Assembly (NCBI GenBank): GCA_036381275.1
Contig: DASVDC010000138.1
Span: 13,390-77,389 of the forward strand
Direction: 5' to 3'
DNA length: 64,000 nt
Source of the DNA: UBA7803 sp036381275
GTDB taxonomy: Bacteria; Pseudomonadota; Gammaproteobacteria; Pseudomonadales; Azotimanducaceae
The notes under the pieces are model-generated. The model was given only the letters and a program-made list of their open reading frames with translations, was not told the origin of the DNA and made no database searches. Positions 7,865-15,724 of the stretch are shown here, one piece after another. How positions within the stretch are numbered: the first letter of the stretch is position 1; each line of letters opens with the position of its first letter. A program made the position numbers and the translations under genes.

Positions 7865-8997
7865 TAACGCCTCTGCCAGATCAGCGGCAATTGCGGCCCG
7901 GGCAGCACCTGGGAACGATCCGGAAGCAGGCGCCGGTCGAGACTGAACAGCTCGAGGAGCTGCTCGGTATCGGCCGCGGTCAGCAGCGAGAGCTGCAGCC
8001 GGTCGCCGGCGGCGGCCGAGACGGTCACGCCCTGCACGAACTCGAGCCCGTTCAGGTAACGCAGGAGCTCCGCGTAGTCCACCGCCCGCTCCACCTCGCT
8101 CACCGAGAGCTCGACGCGGCGCACGCCGCGGTCGAATACCGCGTAGCGCGCGGCGAGCTCGTCTGCGATCAGGTCGGCGGCGGCACGGCCGAGCGCGGCC
8201 GGATCGCCCGCCTGCTGGATCGACTGCCGCGGCAACCCGTCCGCGCGGAAGTCCCACTCCGCGCGCCACTCTTGATCCGGCATGAGCTGCAGACGGCCGA
8301 TCAGGATCGTGTCGGCGCCGTAGCGGGTGGAGGCCGGTTCGAGAATCTGGTCGAGCCGTCCCCACACCGCGGCCGGCTCCACGGTGAGCTGGTCGGTCAG
8401 GTCGAGCAGCGGCAGGCGCAGCGGCACGCCCCGCTCGCGGCAGCGCTGCTCCAACGCCGCGACCAGCGGATGCTCCGCGTCCGCCGACCCCAGAATGCGC
8501 CGGACCATGCCGTCGTCCACGACGATCCAGGCGAGCACCGACGGCCGATTCGACGGCCAGACCGGCAGATTCGCCTCGCGGATCAGGTCGAGCACCGGCT
8601 GCGGCATGAAGTGCAGACGCAGCTTCAGCACGTCCCGGTCGTCCTCACGCTCGCGCACGAAGCCGAACTGGTTGAAGTACAGGTCCGGTGCGTTCAGCGC
8701 GCGGGTCACGGCTTCGTTCCGGGGCACGCTCGTCAGCCCGGTGAGCCGGGTGAGGAGCTGCGCGAGCGCCCGCGATCCCGCGTCGAGCCGCGCCGACGCG
8801 GATTGATCGGCGACCGGCACCGTCACCTCGTACAGCCAGGGCACCTCGACCGCCACGACCGGCGCCGGCGCGAGCAACGCGCCCAGCACGAGCGCCAGGA
8901 ATCTGGATCGCCAGGGCGGCGGTGAGCCGGGCAGGGACGCCCTCCGCCGCCGCGTCTGCTGCGCGTGACGCACCGGTGACCTTCCAGTGAAAACCAC
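7864..8997 (-). CDS. DUF2066 family protein
   Basis: A protein of 377 residues from the furthest upstream start, a GTG at 8997. The N-terminus has a basic stretch then a hydrophobic segment (FLALVLGALLAPAPVVA), read as a signal peptide, so the protein is probably periplasmic. The body matches the DUF2066 pattern, including repeated WxxPxxPxxLAWI-type segments (PNRPSVLAWIVVDD at about 150). The function is not known. The gene is divergent from purM and leads a coupled unit with pgsA and hda, an arrangement seen in Pseudomonas. A later start is possible because the first 25 residues are very basic. Confidence 0.78.
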   Translation of the reverse strand: MVFTGRSPVRHAQQTRRRRASLPGSPPPWRSRFLALVLGALLAPAPVVAVEVPWLYEVTVPVADQSASARLDAGSRALAQLLTRLTGLTSVPRNEAVTRALNAPDLYFNQFGFVREREDDRDVLKLRLHFMPQPVLDLIREANLPVWPSNRPSVLAWIVVDDGMVRRILGSADAEHPLVAALEQRCRERGVPLRLPLLDLTDQLTVEPAAVWGRLDQILEPASTRYGADTILIGRLQLMPDQEWRAEWDFRADGLPRQSIQQAGDPAALGRAAADLIADELAARYAVFDRGVRRVELSVSEVERAVDYAELLRYLNGLEFVQGVTVSAAAGDRLQLSLLTAADTEQLLELFSLDRRLLPDRSQVLPGPQLPLIWQRR

Positions 8998-9001
8998 GGC
9001 G

Positions 9002-9040
9002 GAGTTTACCGAAATTGCTCTGCGCGGGTCTGGTAAACTC
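9002..9040. promoter_or_regulatory. Inverted repeat in the purM/DUF2066 divergent promoter
   Basis: A perfect 9-bp inverted repeat, GAGTTTACC and GGTAAACTC, with 21 bp between the arms. Each arm contains TAAACT pointing towards one of the two divergent genes and could be a symmetrical pair of -10 elements, or a dimeric operator. Which of the two cannot be decided from sequence alone. Confidence 0.5.
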
Positions 9041-9065
9041 GCGCGGCAGCCGACGAGGAGCGCGC

Positions 9066-10100
9066 TTGAGCAAAGGTCTCACTTACCGGGATGCGGGCGT
9101 CGACATCGATGCCGGTGAAGAGCTGGTGCGGCGCATCGGACCCGCCGCGAAGCGCACGCATCGGCCAGAGCTGCTGTCGGGGATCGGCGGCTTCGCGGCG
9201 CTCGCCCGGCTGCCCGAGAAGTACGTCGAGCCGGTGCTGGTGACCGGTACCGACGGCGTCGGCACCAAGCTGAAGCTCGCGATCGATCACGACCGCCACG
9301 ACGGCGTCGGCCAGGATCTGGTCGCGATGTGCGTGAACGACGTGCTGGTCACCGGTGCCGAGCCGTTCCTGTTCCTCGACTACTACGCGACCGGGGCGCT
9401 CGACGTGGACGTCGCCGAGCGGGTGATCAACGGCATCGCCCGCGGCTGCGAGCTCGCGGGCTGCGCGCTGGTCGGCGGCGAGACCGCGGAGATGCCCGGC
9501 TTCTACCAGCGCGGCGACTACGATCTCGCCGGCTTCTGCATCGGCGTGGTCGAGCGCAGCCGCATCGTCGACGGCAGCCGGCTCGCCGCGGGCGACGTGC
9601 TGATCGGCCTGCGGAGCAGCGGGCCGCACTCGAACGGCTACTCGCTGATCCGCCGGCTGCTCGAGCTGAAGGACGTCCGGGTCGACGACGCGCTGCTCGA
9701 TCAGCTCCTGGCGCCGACGCGCATCTACGCGAAGACGGTGCTCGCGCTGCTCGAGCGCCACCCGGTGCACGCGATGGCGCACATCACCGGCGGCGGCATT
9801 CTCGAGAACCTGCCGCGGATCTTCGCCGGCCGCGGCGACGGCGAGCTGGCCGCGCTCGTCGATCTCGACTCGTGGCACCGCCCGGACGTGTTCAACTGGA
9901 TGCAGCAGGCCGGCAACATCGACGACGACGAGATGCTGCGCACGTTCAACTGCGGCATCGGCTTCATCCTGGTGGTGCCGGAGCCGTCCGCCGACGACGC
10001 CACGCAGGCGCTCCTCGAGTTGGGCGAAGCCCCGGTGACGATCGGCCGGATCGTTCCCGCCGGCACGCCGGCCGGACCCGGTCAGAAGCTCATCGGCTGA
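9066..10100 (+). CDS. purM: Phosphoribosylformylglycinamidine cyclo-ligase
   Basis: Fifth step of purine synthesis: ATP-dependent closure of FGAM to AIR. At 344 residues it matches the family length. Visible hallmarks are LSKGLTYRDAGVDIDAGEEL, LVTGTDGVGTKLKLA (substrate/nucleotide site), CVNDVLVTGAEPLF-like CVNDVLVTGAEPFLFLDYYA, GGETAEMPG and the C-terminal MAHITGGGILENLPR. I start at the TTG at 9066, six bases after GAGGAG, because that gives the conserved N-terminus; in-frame sequence upstream is not conserved. The usual partner purN does not follow; a REP and a thioesterase gene on the other strand do. Confidence 0.93.
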   Translation: MSKGLTYRDAGVDIDAGEELVRRIGPAAKRTHRPELLSGIGGFAALARLPEKYVEPVLVTGTDGVGTKLKLAIDHDRHDGVGQDLVAMCVNDVLVTGAEPFLFLDYYATGALDVDVAERVINGIARGCELAGCALVGGETAEMPGFYQRGDYDLAGFCIGVVERSRIVDGSRLAAGDVLIGLRSSGPHSNGYSLIRRLLELKDVRVDDALLDQLLAPTRIYAKTVLALLERHPVHAMAHITGGGILENLPRIFAGRGDGELAALVDLDSWHRPDVFNWMQQAGNIDDDEMLRTFNCGIGFILVVPEPSADDATQALLELGEAPVTIGRIVPAGTPAGPGQKLIG

Positions 10101-10109
10101 CATTTGAAG

Positions 10110-10195
10110 TGTGGGAGCGGCTGTGCTGTGGGAGCGGCCTCCGGCCGCGAATCTGCGCCTCCGCGCCCCGTTCGCGACCGGAGGCCGCTCCCACA
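10110..10195. repeat. REP cluster (three arms)
   Basis: A partial forward arm at 10110, a full forward arm at 10127 and a reverse arm ending at 10195. It fills the gap between the convergent purM and thioesterase genes and is well placed to act as a bidirectional mRNA end. Confidence 0.88.
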
Positions 10196-10204
10196 ATTGA
10201 ACGC

Positions 10205-11029
10205 TCAACCCCCGGTCGGCTCCCGCACGATCATCGACTGGCTCGCGGTCGCGAGCAGCTTTCCCGACTCGCTCCACAGATGCACGGTGCCGTGGCCGAA
10301 GCCGTTGCCCGCGTACTCCATCCGGTTGTCGCACAGCACCCACTCGGTCGGCTCGAGCCGGCCGAACCGGATCGTGTTGTCGAGACTCGTGCAGTGCATG
10401 ATGCGGCCGAGCGCGTTGCCGACCACCGAGGGCATGTAGTCGGCGATGATCGCGAGCGCCGCCGCGTCGTGCTCGACCGCCGGCATGCGGATCCAGAGCA
10501 GCGAACGGCCGTCGTCGGTCGGCGTGCCGAACCCGGAGAAGCCGAAGCAGCCGCGCGCGAGCCGCACCTCGATGTGCTGGTGCAGGCTCTCGCCCTCGTG
10601 GCGCTCCGGTACCAGCGGGCAATCCTCCGGCGGCGGCGGTGCCGGAAAGCGCTCCCAGCAGCCCTCCGCCGCCGACGGGCGCGAGCCCGCGGCACCGACC
10701 ACGGTGATCACCTCCCGGTCGCCCACGTGCCCGACCACCCGGCCCTGCACGACGTTGCGGCCGATCGCCGGCAGGATCACCTCGAGGTCGAGGCGTTCGC
10801 CGAGCCGCGTGAGCGACAGGTATTGACCGGTCGCCCAGATGACCGGCTTGTTGGTGGCATGCTCGAGCGCCACGATGCCGGCCGCGAGCCCGACGCCGCC
10901 GAACAGCGAGCCGCGCCCGCCGCTGACCCGCGCCGTCAGCGCGAGCTGCCAGCGCTGGGTGTCGATCGGGTGATCGAGCGCCAGGAATTCGGCGCAGGAT
11001 TGCTTCGCGGAATCTGTGCGTGTCGCCAT
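10205..11029 (-). CDS. Acyl-CoA thioesterase, TesB-like double hotdog
   Basis: A 274-residue protein with two hotdog halves. The N-terminal half has GRGSLFGGVGLAAGIVALEHAT (a GGxxxaqAl-type segment), the C-terminal half has the double-hotdog features SLDNTIRF followed by WVLCDNRMEYAGNGFGHG. Such proteins hydrolyse acyl-CoA thioesters in the cytosol; chain length preference is unknown. The ATG at 11029 is preceded by GGAGGTGCC, and the frame upstream is not conserved. It converges on purM and precedes nothing on its own strand, so it is probably monocistronic. Confidence 0.78.
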   Translation of the reverse strand: MATRTDSAKQSCAEFLALDHPIDTQRWQLALTARVSGGRGSLFGGVGLAAGIVALEHATNKPVIWATGQYLSLTRLGERLDLEVILPAIGRNVVQGRVVGHVGDREVITVVGAAGSRPSAAEGCWERFPAPPPPEDCPLVPERHEGESLHQHIEVRLARGCFGFSGFGTPTDDGRSLLWIRMPAVEHDAAALAIIADYMPSVVGNALGRIMHCTSLDNTIRFGRLEPTEWVLCDNRMEYAGNGFGHGTVHLWSESGKLLATASQSMIVREPTGG

Positions 11030-11114
11030 TGGCACCTCCGGGCAAGCGCGCGAATCTAACGGAGGCAGCACGGCCCCACAAGCTGCGGCCGCGTCCCGAA
11101 GCGCAGGGCTGACC

Positions 11115-12368
11115 TCAGGGGACGGTCGTCGGATAGGCACGGCCCGCCGGCGACGGTTCGTCCAGGCGGCTCGTCACGTGCATCAGCGCGAACAGCGCGA
11201 CGATGAGCACGCCGGTACCGACCAAGAGCGCGTACGCCTCGAGCGCGAGCAGCACGTAGAGGCACAGGTACAGCGCGGCGAGGATCGCGAACACTCCGAG
11301 CGACAGCGCCAGGCGGCGGGTGATCCGCCAGACGTACCAGGTCACCAGCGACCCGAGCAGCAGCGCCGCGATCACGTACGACCACAGGAACGGCAGGGTC
11401 TCCGACAGCGACAGCAGCGCCAGGTAGAACAGCACCAGCCCTGCCCCGACCACCGCATACTGAACGTAGTGAAAGCGCGCGGCCGATGCGATCTCGAAGC
11501 AGACGAACGTGAGAAACGTGAGGCCGATGAACAGCACACCGTACTTGATGCCGCGATCGACGCGTGTGTAGGCGGTCACCGGCTGGAACAGCGACACGCT
11601 GACGTAGTCCGTCGCGAGCGCCTGCAGCCGGCTCGGCGGCAGACCTCGCGCGAGCTCGTGAACGGCCCACCGCGCACGGAAACCGTCGGCGCGGATCTCG
11701 TGCTGGTCCGGCAGGAAGCGGCCCGTGAAGCTCGGGTGCGGCCAGGTCGAGGTCATCCCGATCGTGGTCTCGGAGCCGACCGGCGCGACGCCGAGTGTCT
11801 GTGAGCCGCGCAGCGTGAGCTCGAACGCGAAGGGCATCGAAACGCCCGGCTTCGGCAGGGCGGCTTCCGCATGCACGCCCTCGCCGAGCCAGCCCTCGCC
11901 GGTTCCGGCAGCGAATCGCGCCTCGGTGCCGCCGAGCTCGAGGTTCGAGACCGCCGCGACCGCCCGGGTATCGCCGATGCCGACCACCAGCCGAGCCGGA
12001 ACGGAGCGATCACCGACCGATTGGGGCACGACGAACGTGCCGCTGAACTTCAGCACGGCCTGATAGACCGGCACCTGATAGATACCGCGGGTGCGCATCT
12101 GGTGCCGGACGTCCACCGAGACGTCGAGCGTGCTCGGCAGCAGCACCCGATCCCGCTCGTCGGGCACGACGAGAAACGGCCCCGACACGGTCTGCGGCCC
12201 GCCCCAGCTCGCCGCGATGTCGGCCGCCGCCTGCGCGAAATAGCGCTGCCGCTCGGCGCTGACGCCCTGCACGAACGCGAGCGGGATCAGCATGACCAGC
12301 ACCAGCACCGCCACCGCCGCGAAGCGGAACGTCTGACCGCTCAGCACCTTCAGGACCAGGTCGCTCAT
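11115..12368 (-). CDS. creD: Inner-membrane protein CreD
   Basis: A 417-residue CreD family protein: one N-terminal membrane segment, a large periplasmic domain (about 35-280, beginning ERQRYFAQAAADI), then about five C-terminal helices with the conserved TDYVSVSLFQPVTAYTRVDR-type junction and YGVLFIGLTFLTFVCFE. In enterics CreD belongs to the CreBC regulon and affects colicin tolerance and beta-lactam responses; here no creBC is adjacent. Two ATGs are possible; 12368 is six bases past GGAGG whereas 12374 directly abuts it, so 12368 is chosen. The stop of the upstream cis-prenyltransferase overlaps the alternative ATG, showing tight coupling. Confidence 0.85.
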   Translation of the reverse strand: MSDLVLKVLSGQTFRFAAVAVLVLVMLIPLAFVQGVSAERQRYFAQAAADIAASWGGPQTVSGPFLVVPDERDRVLLPSTLDVSVDVRHQMRTRGIYQVPVYQAVLKFSGTFVVPQSVGDRSVPARLVVGIGDTRAVAAVSNLELGGTEARFAAGTGEGWLGEGVHAEAALPKPGVSMPFAFELTLRGSQTLGVAPVGSETTIGMTSTWPHPSFTGRFLPDQHEIRADGFRARWAVHELARGLPPSRLQALATDYVSVSLFQPVTAYTRVDRGIKYGVLFIGLTFLTFVCFEIASAARFHYVQYAVVGAGLVLFYLALLSLSETLPFLWSYVIAALLLGSLVTWYVWRITRRLALSLGVFAILAALYLCLYVLLALEAYALLVGTGVLIVALFALMHVTSRLDEPSPAGRAYPTTVP

Positions 12369-12370
12369 CG

Positions 12371-13075
12371 TCATCCTCCGAAACGCCGCTGCCGGCCGCC
12401 GAACCAGGCGAGCGCCTCGGCCAGCGCGGCCTCGTCGAAATCCGGCCAGAGCCGGGGTGAGAAGAACAATTCGGCGAACGCACACTCGTAGAGCAGAAAG
12501 TCGCTGAGCCGCTGCTCGCCGCCGGTGCGGATCAGCAGATCGACCGGCGGCGCACCGCCGGTGAGTCGCTGTTCGAAAGCCGCGCGATCGTCGCCGTCGC
12601 GCCAGCCGCTGGCGGCGCGGACGATGGCCTCCCGGGAGCTGTAGTCGAGCGCGATGCGCAGCATCCGCTCGCCGCGCGACGTCTCCCGCGCGAGCCGCTC
12701 GAGACCCCGCGCGAGTCCCGGCGGCAGACGGTCCGTGCGGCCGAGCACGCAGACGCGCACGTTCCGGTCGACGCACGTGGCGGCCAGCTCGCCGAGCGCC
12801 CGCTCGGCCAGCGCGAACAGTGCGCCGACCTCGGACGGCGCGCGACGCCAGTTGGCCGACGAGAACGCGAACAGCGTCAGACACTCGATCCGCGTTCGGG
12901 CCGCGGCGCGCACGATCCGCACCGCCGTCCGCACGCCGGCCCGGTGCCCGTCGCGGGCCGGACGGCCGCGCCGGGCTGGCCAGCGCCAGTTGCCGTCCAT
13001 GATGATCGCTACGTGACGCGGCGTACTTTGCGATGCAAAGTCTGTGGACGAACGATCGGGGATCTGCGCAGACAT
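12371..13075 (-). CDS. Cis-prenyltransferase (UppS-like) with altered DGN motif
   Basis: A 234-residue member of the undecaprenyl diphosphate synthase family, which condenses isopentenyl diphosphate onto an allylic starter. Catalytic Asp27 lies in IIMDGN, GHRAG is at 43-47 and the C-terminal block LIRTGGEQRLSDFLLYECAF...SPRLWPDF is intact. The normally invariant DGNGRWA reads DGNWRWP, replacing a Gly of the diphosphate-binding loop with Trp. The essential uppS usually sits with cdsA and dxr, so this is likely a paralog with a special product. It starts five bases after the regulator stop codon and overlaps creD, so it is part of the envelope cassette. Confidence 0.78.
   Translation of the reverse strand: MSAQIPDRSSTDFASQSTPRHVAIIMDGNWRWPARRGRPARDGHRAGVRTAVRIVRAAARTRIECLTLFAFSSANWRRAPSEVGALFALAERALGELAATCVDRNVRVCVLGRTDRLPPGLARGLERLARETSRGERMLRIALDYSSREAIVRAASGWRDGDDRAAFEQRLTGGAPPVDLLIRTGGEQRLSDFLLYECAFAELFFSPRLWPDFDEAALAEALAWFGGRQRRFGG
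13027..13041. promoter_or_regulatory. Palindrome, possible operator
   Basis: A perfect 6-bp inverted repeat CTTTGC-GAT-GCAAAG within the first codons of the cis-prenyltransferase gene. A related imperfect sequence lies at 14061-14075, upstream of the same operon, so both may be sites for the operon's winged-helix regulator. Confidence 0.35.
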
Positions 13076-13080
13076 CGGTT

Positions 13081-13470
13081 TCAGCTCGAGGTGGCCCGGA
13101 TCAGCGCTTCCATGTGCTTCAGGTAGCGCTGCAGCGCCCGGCGGCCGGCGGCGGTGATCACGTATTCGGTCTTCGGCGTTCTGACGTCGAACGACTTGTG
13201 ACACTCGATCAGGCCGGCCTCCTCGAGCTTGCGGGCGTGGGTGCTGAGGTTCCCGTCCGACACTTCGAGCAGGCGCTTCAGCTCCTTGAACGAGAGCCGT
13301 TTGGCCACCGACAGGCTCGACAGGATGCCGAGCCGCACGCGGTCGCTCAGCAGCTTCTGGCTGTCGCCGTCGACGTCGGTGACGAAGCCGGCGATGGCCT
13401 GCAGCGGATTGCCGGTGCGATCGGCGGTGCGTCCGCCGCCCGCGCGTGACTTCTCGGCTTCAGCCGCCAT
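13081..13470 (-). CDS. Winged-helix transcriptional regulator
   Basis: A 129-residue DNA-binding protein. The core (residues about 27-115) is a winged helix of the ArsR/MarR-like 'transcriptional regulator, winged helix DNA-binding' type: RVRLGILSSLS, then the helix-turn-helix SFKELKRLLEVSDGNLSTHARKLEEAGLI and a wing KTEYVITAAGRRAL. No metal-binding Cys pair or ligand domain is evident. The ATG at 13470 overlaps the last 11 bases of the membrane-protein gene. Regulators of this type are commonly paired with a small membrane protein and creD-like genes, suggesting the protein controls its own envelope cassette. Confidence 0.8.
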   Translation of the reverse strand: MAAEAEKSRAGGGRTADRTGNPLQAIAGFVTDVDGDSQKLLSDRVRLGILSSLSVAKRLSFKELKRLLEVSDGNLSTHARKLEEAGLIECHKSFDVRTPKTEYVITAAGRRALQRYLKHMEALIRATSS

Positions 13471-14032
13471 GGCGCTTGTACACCCAGAAGCCGAAGCCGA
13501 TGTGCAGCCCGCCGAACCCGGCGGCCAGCAGCCCGTTGCTCCACGCCGCATCCAGCAGCAGGCTGCAGGCGCCGAGCAGGATGAAACCGGCGCCGAGCGC
13601 CACGACCGCGCCGACCGCGTAGGTACCGGCGGCCAGCACGCCGCAGCCGTAGAGCATCAGCCAGACGGACGGGATCAGTGTCGGCGCGCTCGCCCAGAGC
13701 CGGGCCGTCAGCAGCACGGCGACGACGATTGCCGGCACCAGGCAGAGCAGGAACCGGCGCACCGGATCCCAATGAATGAACACGCCGCCGCGGCGGCCCT
13801 TGCGCCAGCAGGCGAGCGCGCCGAGTGGCGCGGCGATCGCGGCGGCGACGATCCAGATCAGGAGCTGCTCCGGCAGCGGGCGCGAAGCGGCGAGCGCCGC
13901 CGCGATCAGCGCGACCGCGCCCATCCAGATGCCGCCGAGCCCGGACACCGACGACATGCCCTCGGCCCGCGCGATCGCGCTGCGAATGAAGCGCAGATCG
14001 TGTTCGGCCCGTTGTTGCAGATCGAGCAGCAT
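13460..14032 (-). CDS. Multi-pass membrane protein of unknown function
   Basis: A 190-residue protein with an N-terminal helix (MLLDLQQRAEHDLRFIRSAI) and about five or six predicted membrane segments from residue 28 on; the last ends in GLHIGFGFWVYKRH. I do not recognise a named family beyond the association with a winged-helix regulator. It is first in the four-gene cassette membrane protein, regulator, cis-prenyltransferase, creD, and overlaps the regulator. A TTG start at 14068 would add 12 residues, but it would cover the palindrome at 14061, so the ATG is preferred. The amphipathic N-terminal helix could interact with the regulator; that is inference. Confidence 0.7.
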   Translation of the reverse strand: MLLDLQQRAEHDLRFIRSAIARAEGMSSVSGLGGIWMGAVALIAAALAASRPLPEQLLIWIVAAAIAAPLGALACWRKGRRGGVFIHWDPVRRFLLCLVPAIVVAVLLTARLWASAPTLIPSVWLMLYGCGVLAAGTYAVGAVVALGAGFILLGACSLLLDAAWSNGLLAAGFGGLHIGFGFWVYKRHGG

Positions 14033-14060
14033 CGGCTGCAGTATCGCCTCGCACGAAGCA

Positions 14061-14075
14061 CTTTGCAATACAGAG
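14061..14075. promoter_or_regulatory. Imperfect palindrome upstream of the creD cassette
   Basis: CTTTG-CAATA-CAGAG resembles the perfect CTTTGC-GAT-GCAAAG palindrome at 13027 and lies in the 69-bp gap between yejF and the cassette, 29 bp before the chosen start codon. It is a candidate operator. Confidence 0.35.
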
Positions 14076-14101
14076 TTGCACGCGCGAGAACTGCGTCTCG
14101 A

Positions 14102-15724
14102 TCAGACGGAGCGCGCCGGCTCGTTCGTCGTCGCGGGGGGCGTCGCCGGCAGCGTGGCGGCGAGCAGCGTACGGGTGTAGTCCGTCCGCGGCCGCCGGAA
14201 GACTTCCTCCGCGGGGCCGTGCTCCACCACCGCCCCGTCCTTCATCACCAGCAGGTAGTCCGCCAGCGCCCGGACCACTTCCAGATCGTGGCTGACGAAC
14301 AGGTACGCGAGCCGGTGGCGCGCCTGCAGGTCGAGCAGCAGGTCGACGATCTGCGCCTGCACCGAGACGTCGAGCGCGGAGGTCGGCTCGTCCAGCACGA
14401 CCAGCTTGGGACGCAACACCATCGCCCGCGCGATCGAGATGCGCTGCCGCTGCCCGCCGGAGAACTCGTGCGGGTAGCGGTCCATCATCGCCGGCTCCAG
14501 GCCCACCTCCGCGAGCACCTCCGCAACCCGGCGCTGACGCTCCGCCAGGGTCAGCCGCGGCTCGTGCACCGACAGGCCTTCGCCGACGATCTGTCCCACC
14601 GACAGCCGGGGCGACAGGCTGCCGAACGGATCCTGGAAGACGATCTGCATGTCGCGGCGCAGCGGCTTCAGCTCGCGCGCCCGGGCTTGCTGGATCTCGC
14701 GCCCCTGGAAGCGGATCGTTCCGCGCGCGTGCAGCAGGCGCAGCAGCGCGAGCCCGAGCGTCGTCTTGCCGGAGCCGGACTCCCCGACCACGCCGACCGT
14801 CTGCCCCTCCCGGATGGTCAGATCCACCCCGTCAACGGCGCGGCGGTAGCGGCGCCGGCCGAACCAGCTCTTTCCGACCTCGTAGTCCACGCCGAGGCCG
14901 CGGACGGAGACGATTTCGCGGGCGTCCGCCGGCACCGCGCGCTGCCGGCCGCGCGGCTGCGCCGCGAGCAGGTGCCGGGTGTACGGGTGCCGGGGCGATG
15001 CAAAGACCTGCCGCACGTCGCCGCGCTCGACGATCTCGCCGCGGCGCATCACGCAGACACGGTCGGCAACGGCCCGCACCACGTTCAGATCGTGGGTGAT
15101 GAACAGCATCGCCATGCCGAGCTCACGCTGCAGATCCTTCAAGAGCCGCAGGATCTGCGCCTGGATCGTCACGTCGAGCGCCGTCGTCGGCTCGTCGGCG
15201 ATCAGCAGATCGGGCTCGTTGGCGAGCGCCATCGCGATCATCACGCGCTGGCGCTGGCCGCCGGAGAGCTGGTGCGGGTAGGCGTCGAGCCGCTGCTCGG
15301 CGTCGCTGAGGCCGACCCGCTCGAGCAGCTCCAGCACCCGCGCCCGGGCCGCACGCCCCCCGAGCCGGCGGTGCACGATCAGCGTCTCGCTGATCTGCCG
15401 GGCGACCGTGTGCAGCGGATTCAGCGACGTCATCGGCTCCTGGAACACCATCGCGACCCGCCGGCCGCACACCGCGAGCAGCTCGGCCGGCGCGGCGCCG
15501 ATCAGCTCGGTGTCGCCGAGCCGGATCGAGCCGCGCGGATGCCGCGCGTACGGGTACGGCAGGAGCTGCGGAATCGACAGCGCGGTGACCGACTTGCCGG
15601 AGCCGGATTCGCCGACCAGCGCCAGCGTCTCGCCGCGGTCGACGTGCAGCGAAACTCCGCGCACCGCCTCCGACTCGCCGAACGCGACCCACAGGTCTTC
15701 GATGGTCAGCACCCGATCGCTCAC
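14102..15724 (-). CDS. yejF: ABC transporter ATPase, two fused nucleotide-binding domains
   Basis: The cytoplasmic ATPase of the YejABEF microcin C/peptide importer. 540 residues with two complete NBDs: Walker A GESGSGKS and GESGSGKT, signature LSGGQRQR and FSGGQRQR, Walker B LLIADEPT and LVVLDEPT, and the oligopeptide-type C-terminal extension in each half (YTRHLLAAQP, YTRTLLAATLP). The GTG at 15724 overlaps the yejE stop as GTGA and produces the family N-terminus; longer frames read antisense to yejE. The last gene of the yej operon. Confidence 0.9.
   Translation of the reverse strand: MSDRVLTIEDLWVAFGESEAVRGVSLHVDRGETLALVGESGSGKSVTALSIPQLLPYPYARHPRGSIRLGDTELIGAAPAELLAVCGRRVAMVFQEPMTSLNPLHTVARQISETLIVHRRLGGRAARARVLELLERVGLSDAEQRLDAYPHQLSGGQRQRVMIAMALANEPDLLIADEPTTALDVTIQAQILRLLKDLQRELGMAMLFITHDLNVVRAVADRVCVMRRGEIVERGDVRQVFASPRHPYTRHLLAAQPRGRQRAVPADAREIVSVRGLGVDYEVGKSWFGRRRYRRAVDGVDLTIREGQTVGVVGESGSGKTTLGLALLRLLHARGTIRFQGREIQQARARELKPLRRDMQIVFQDPFGSLSPRLSVGQIVGEGLSVHEPRLTLAERQRRVAEVLAEVGLEPAMMDRYPHEFSGGQRQRISIARAMVLRPKLVVLDEPTSALDVSVQAQIVDLLLDLQARHRLAYLFVSHDLEVVRALADYLLVMKDGAVVEHGPAEEVFRRPRTDYTRTLLAATLPATPPATTNEPARSV

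Noticed and set aside
9015..9065. Upstream extension of purM
   Set aside because: The frame is open but the conserved N-terminus and Shine-Dalgarno fit the TTG at 9066.
10100..10205. purN expected after purM
   Set aside because: Only REP DNA and the 3' end of the opposite-strand thioesterase gene lie there; purN is not in this window.
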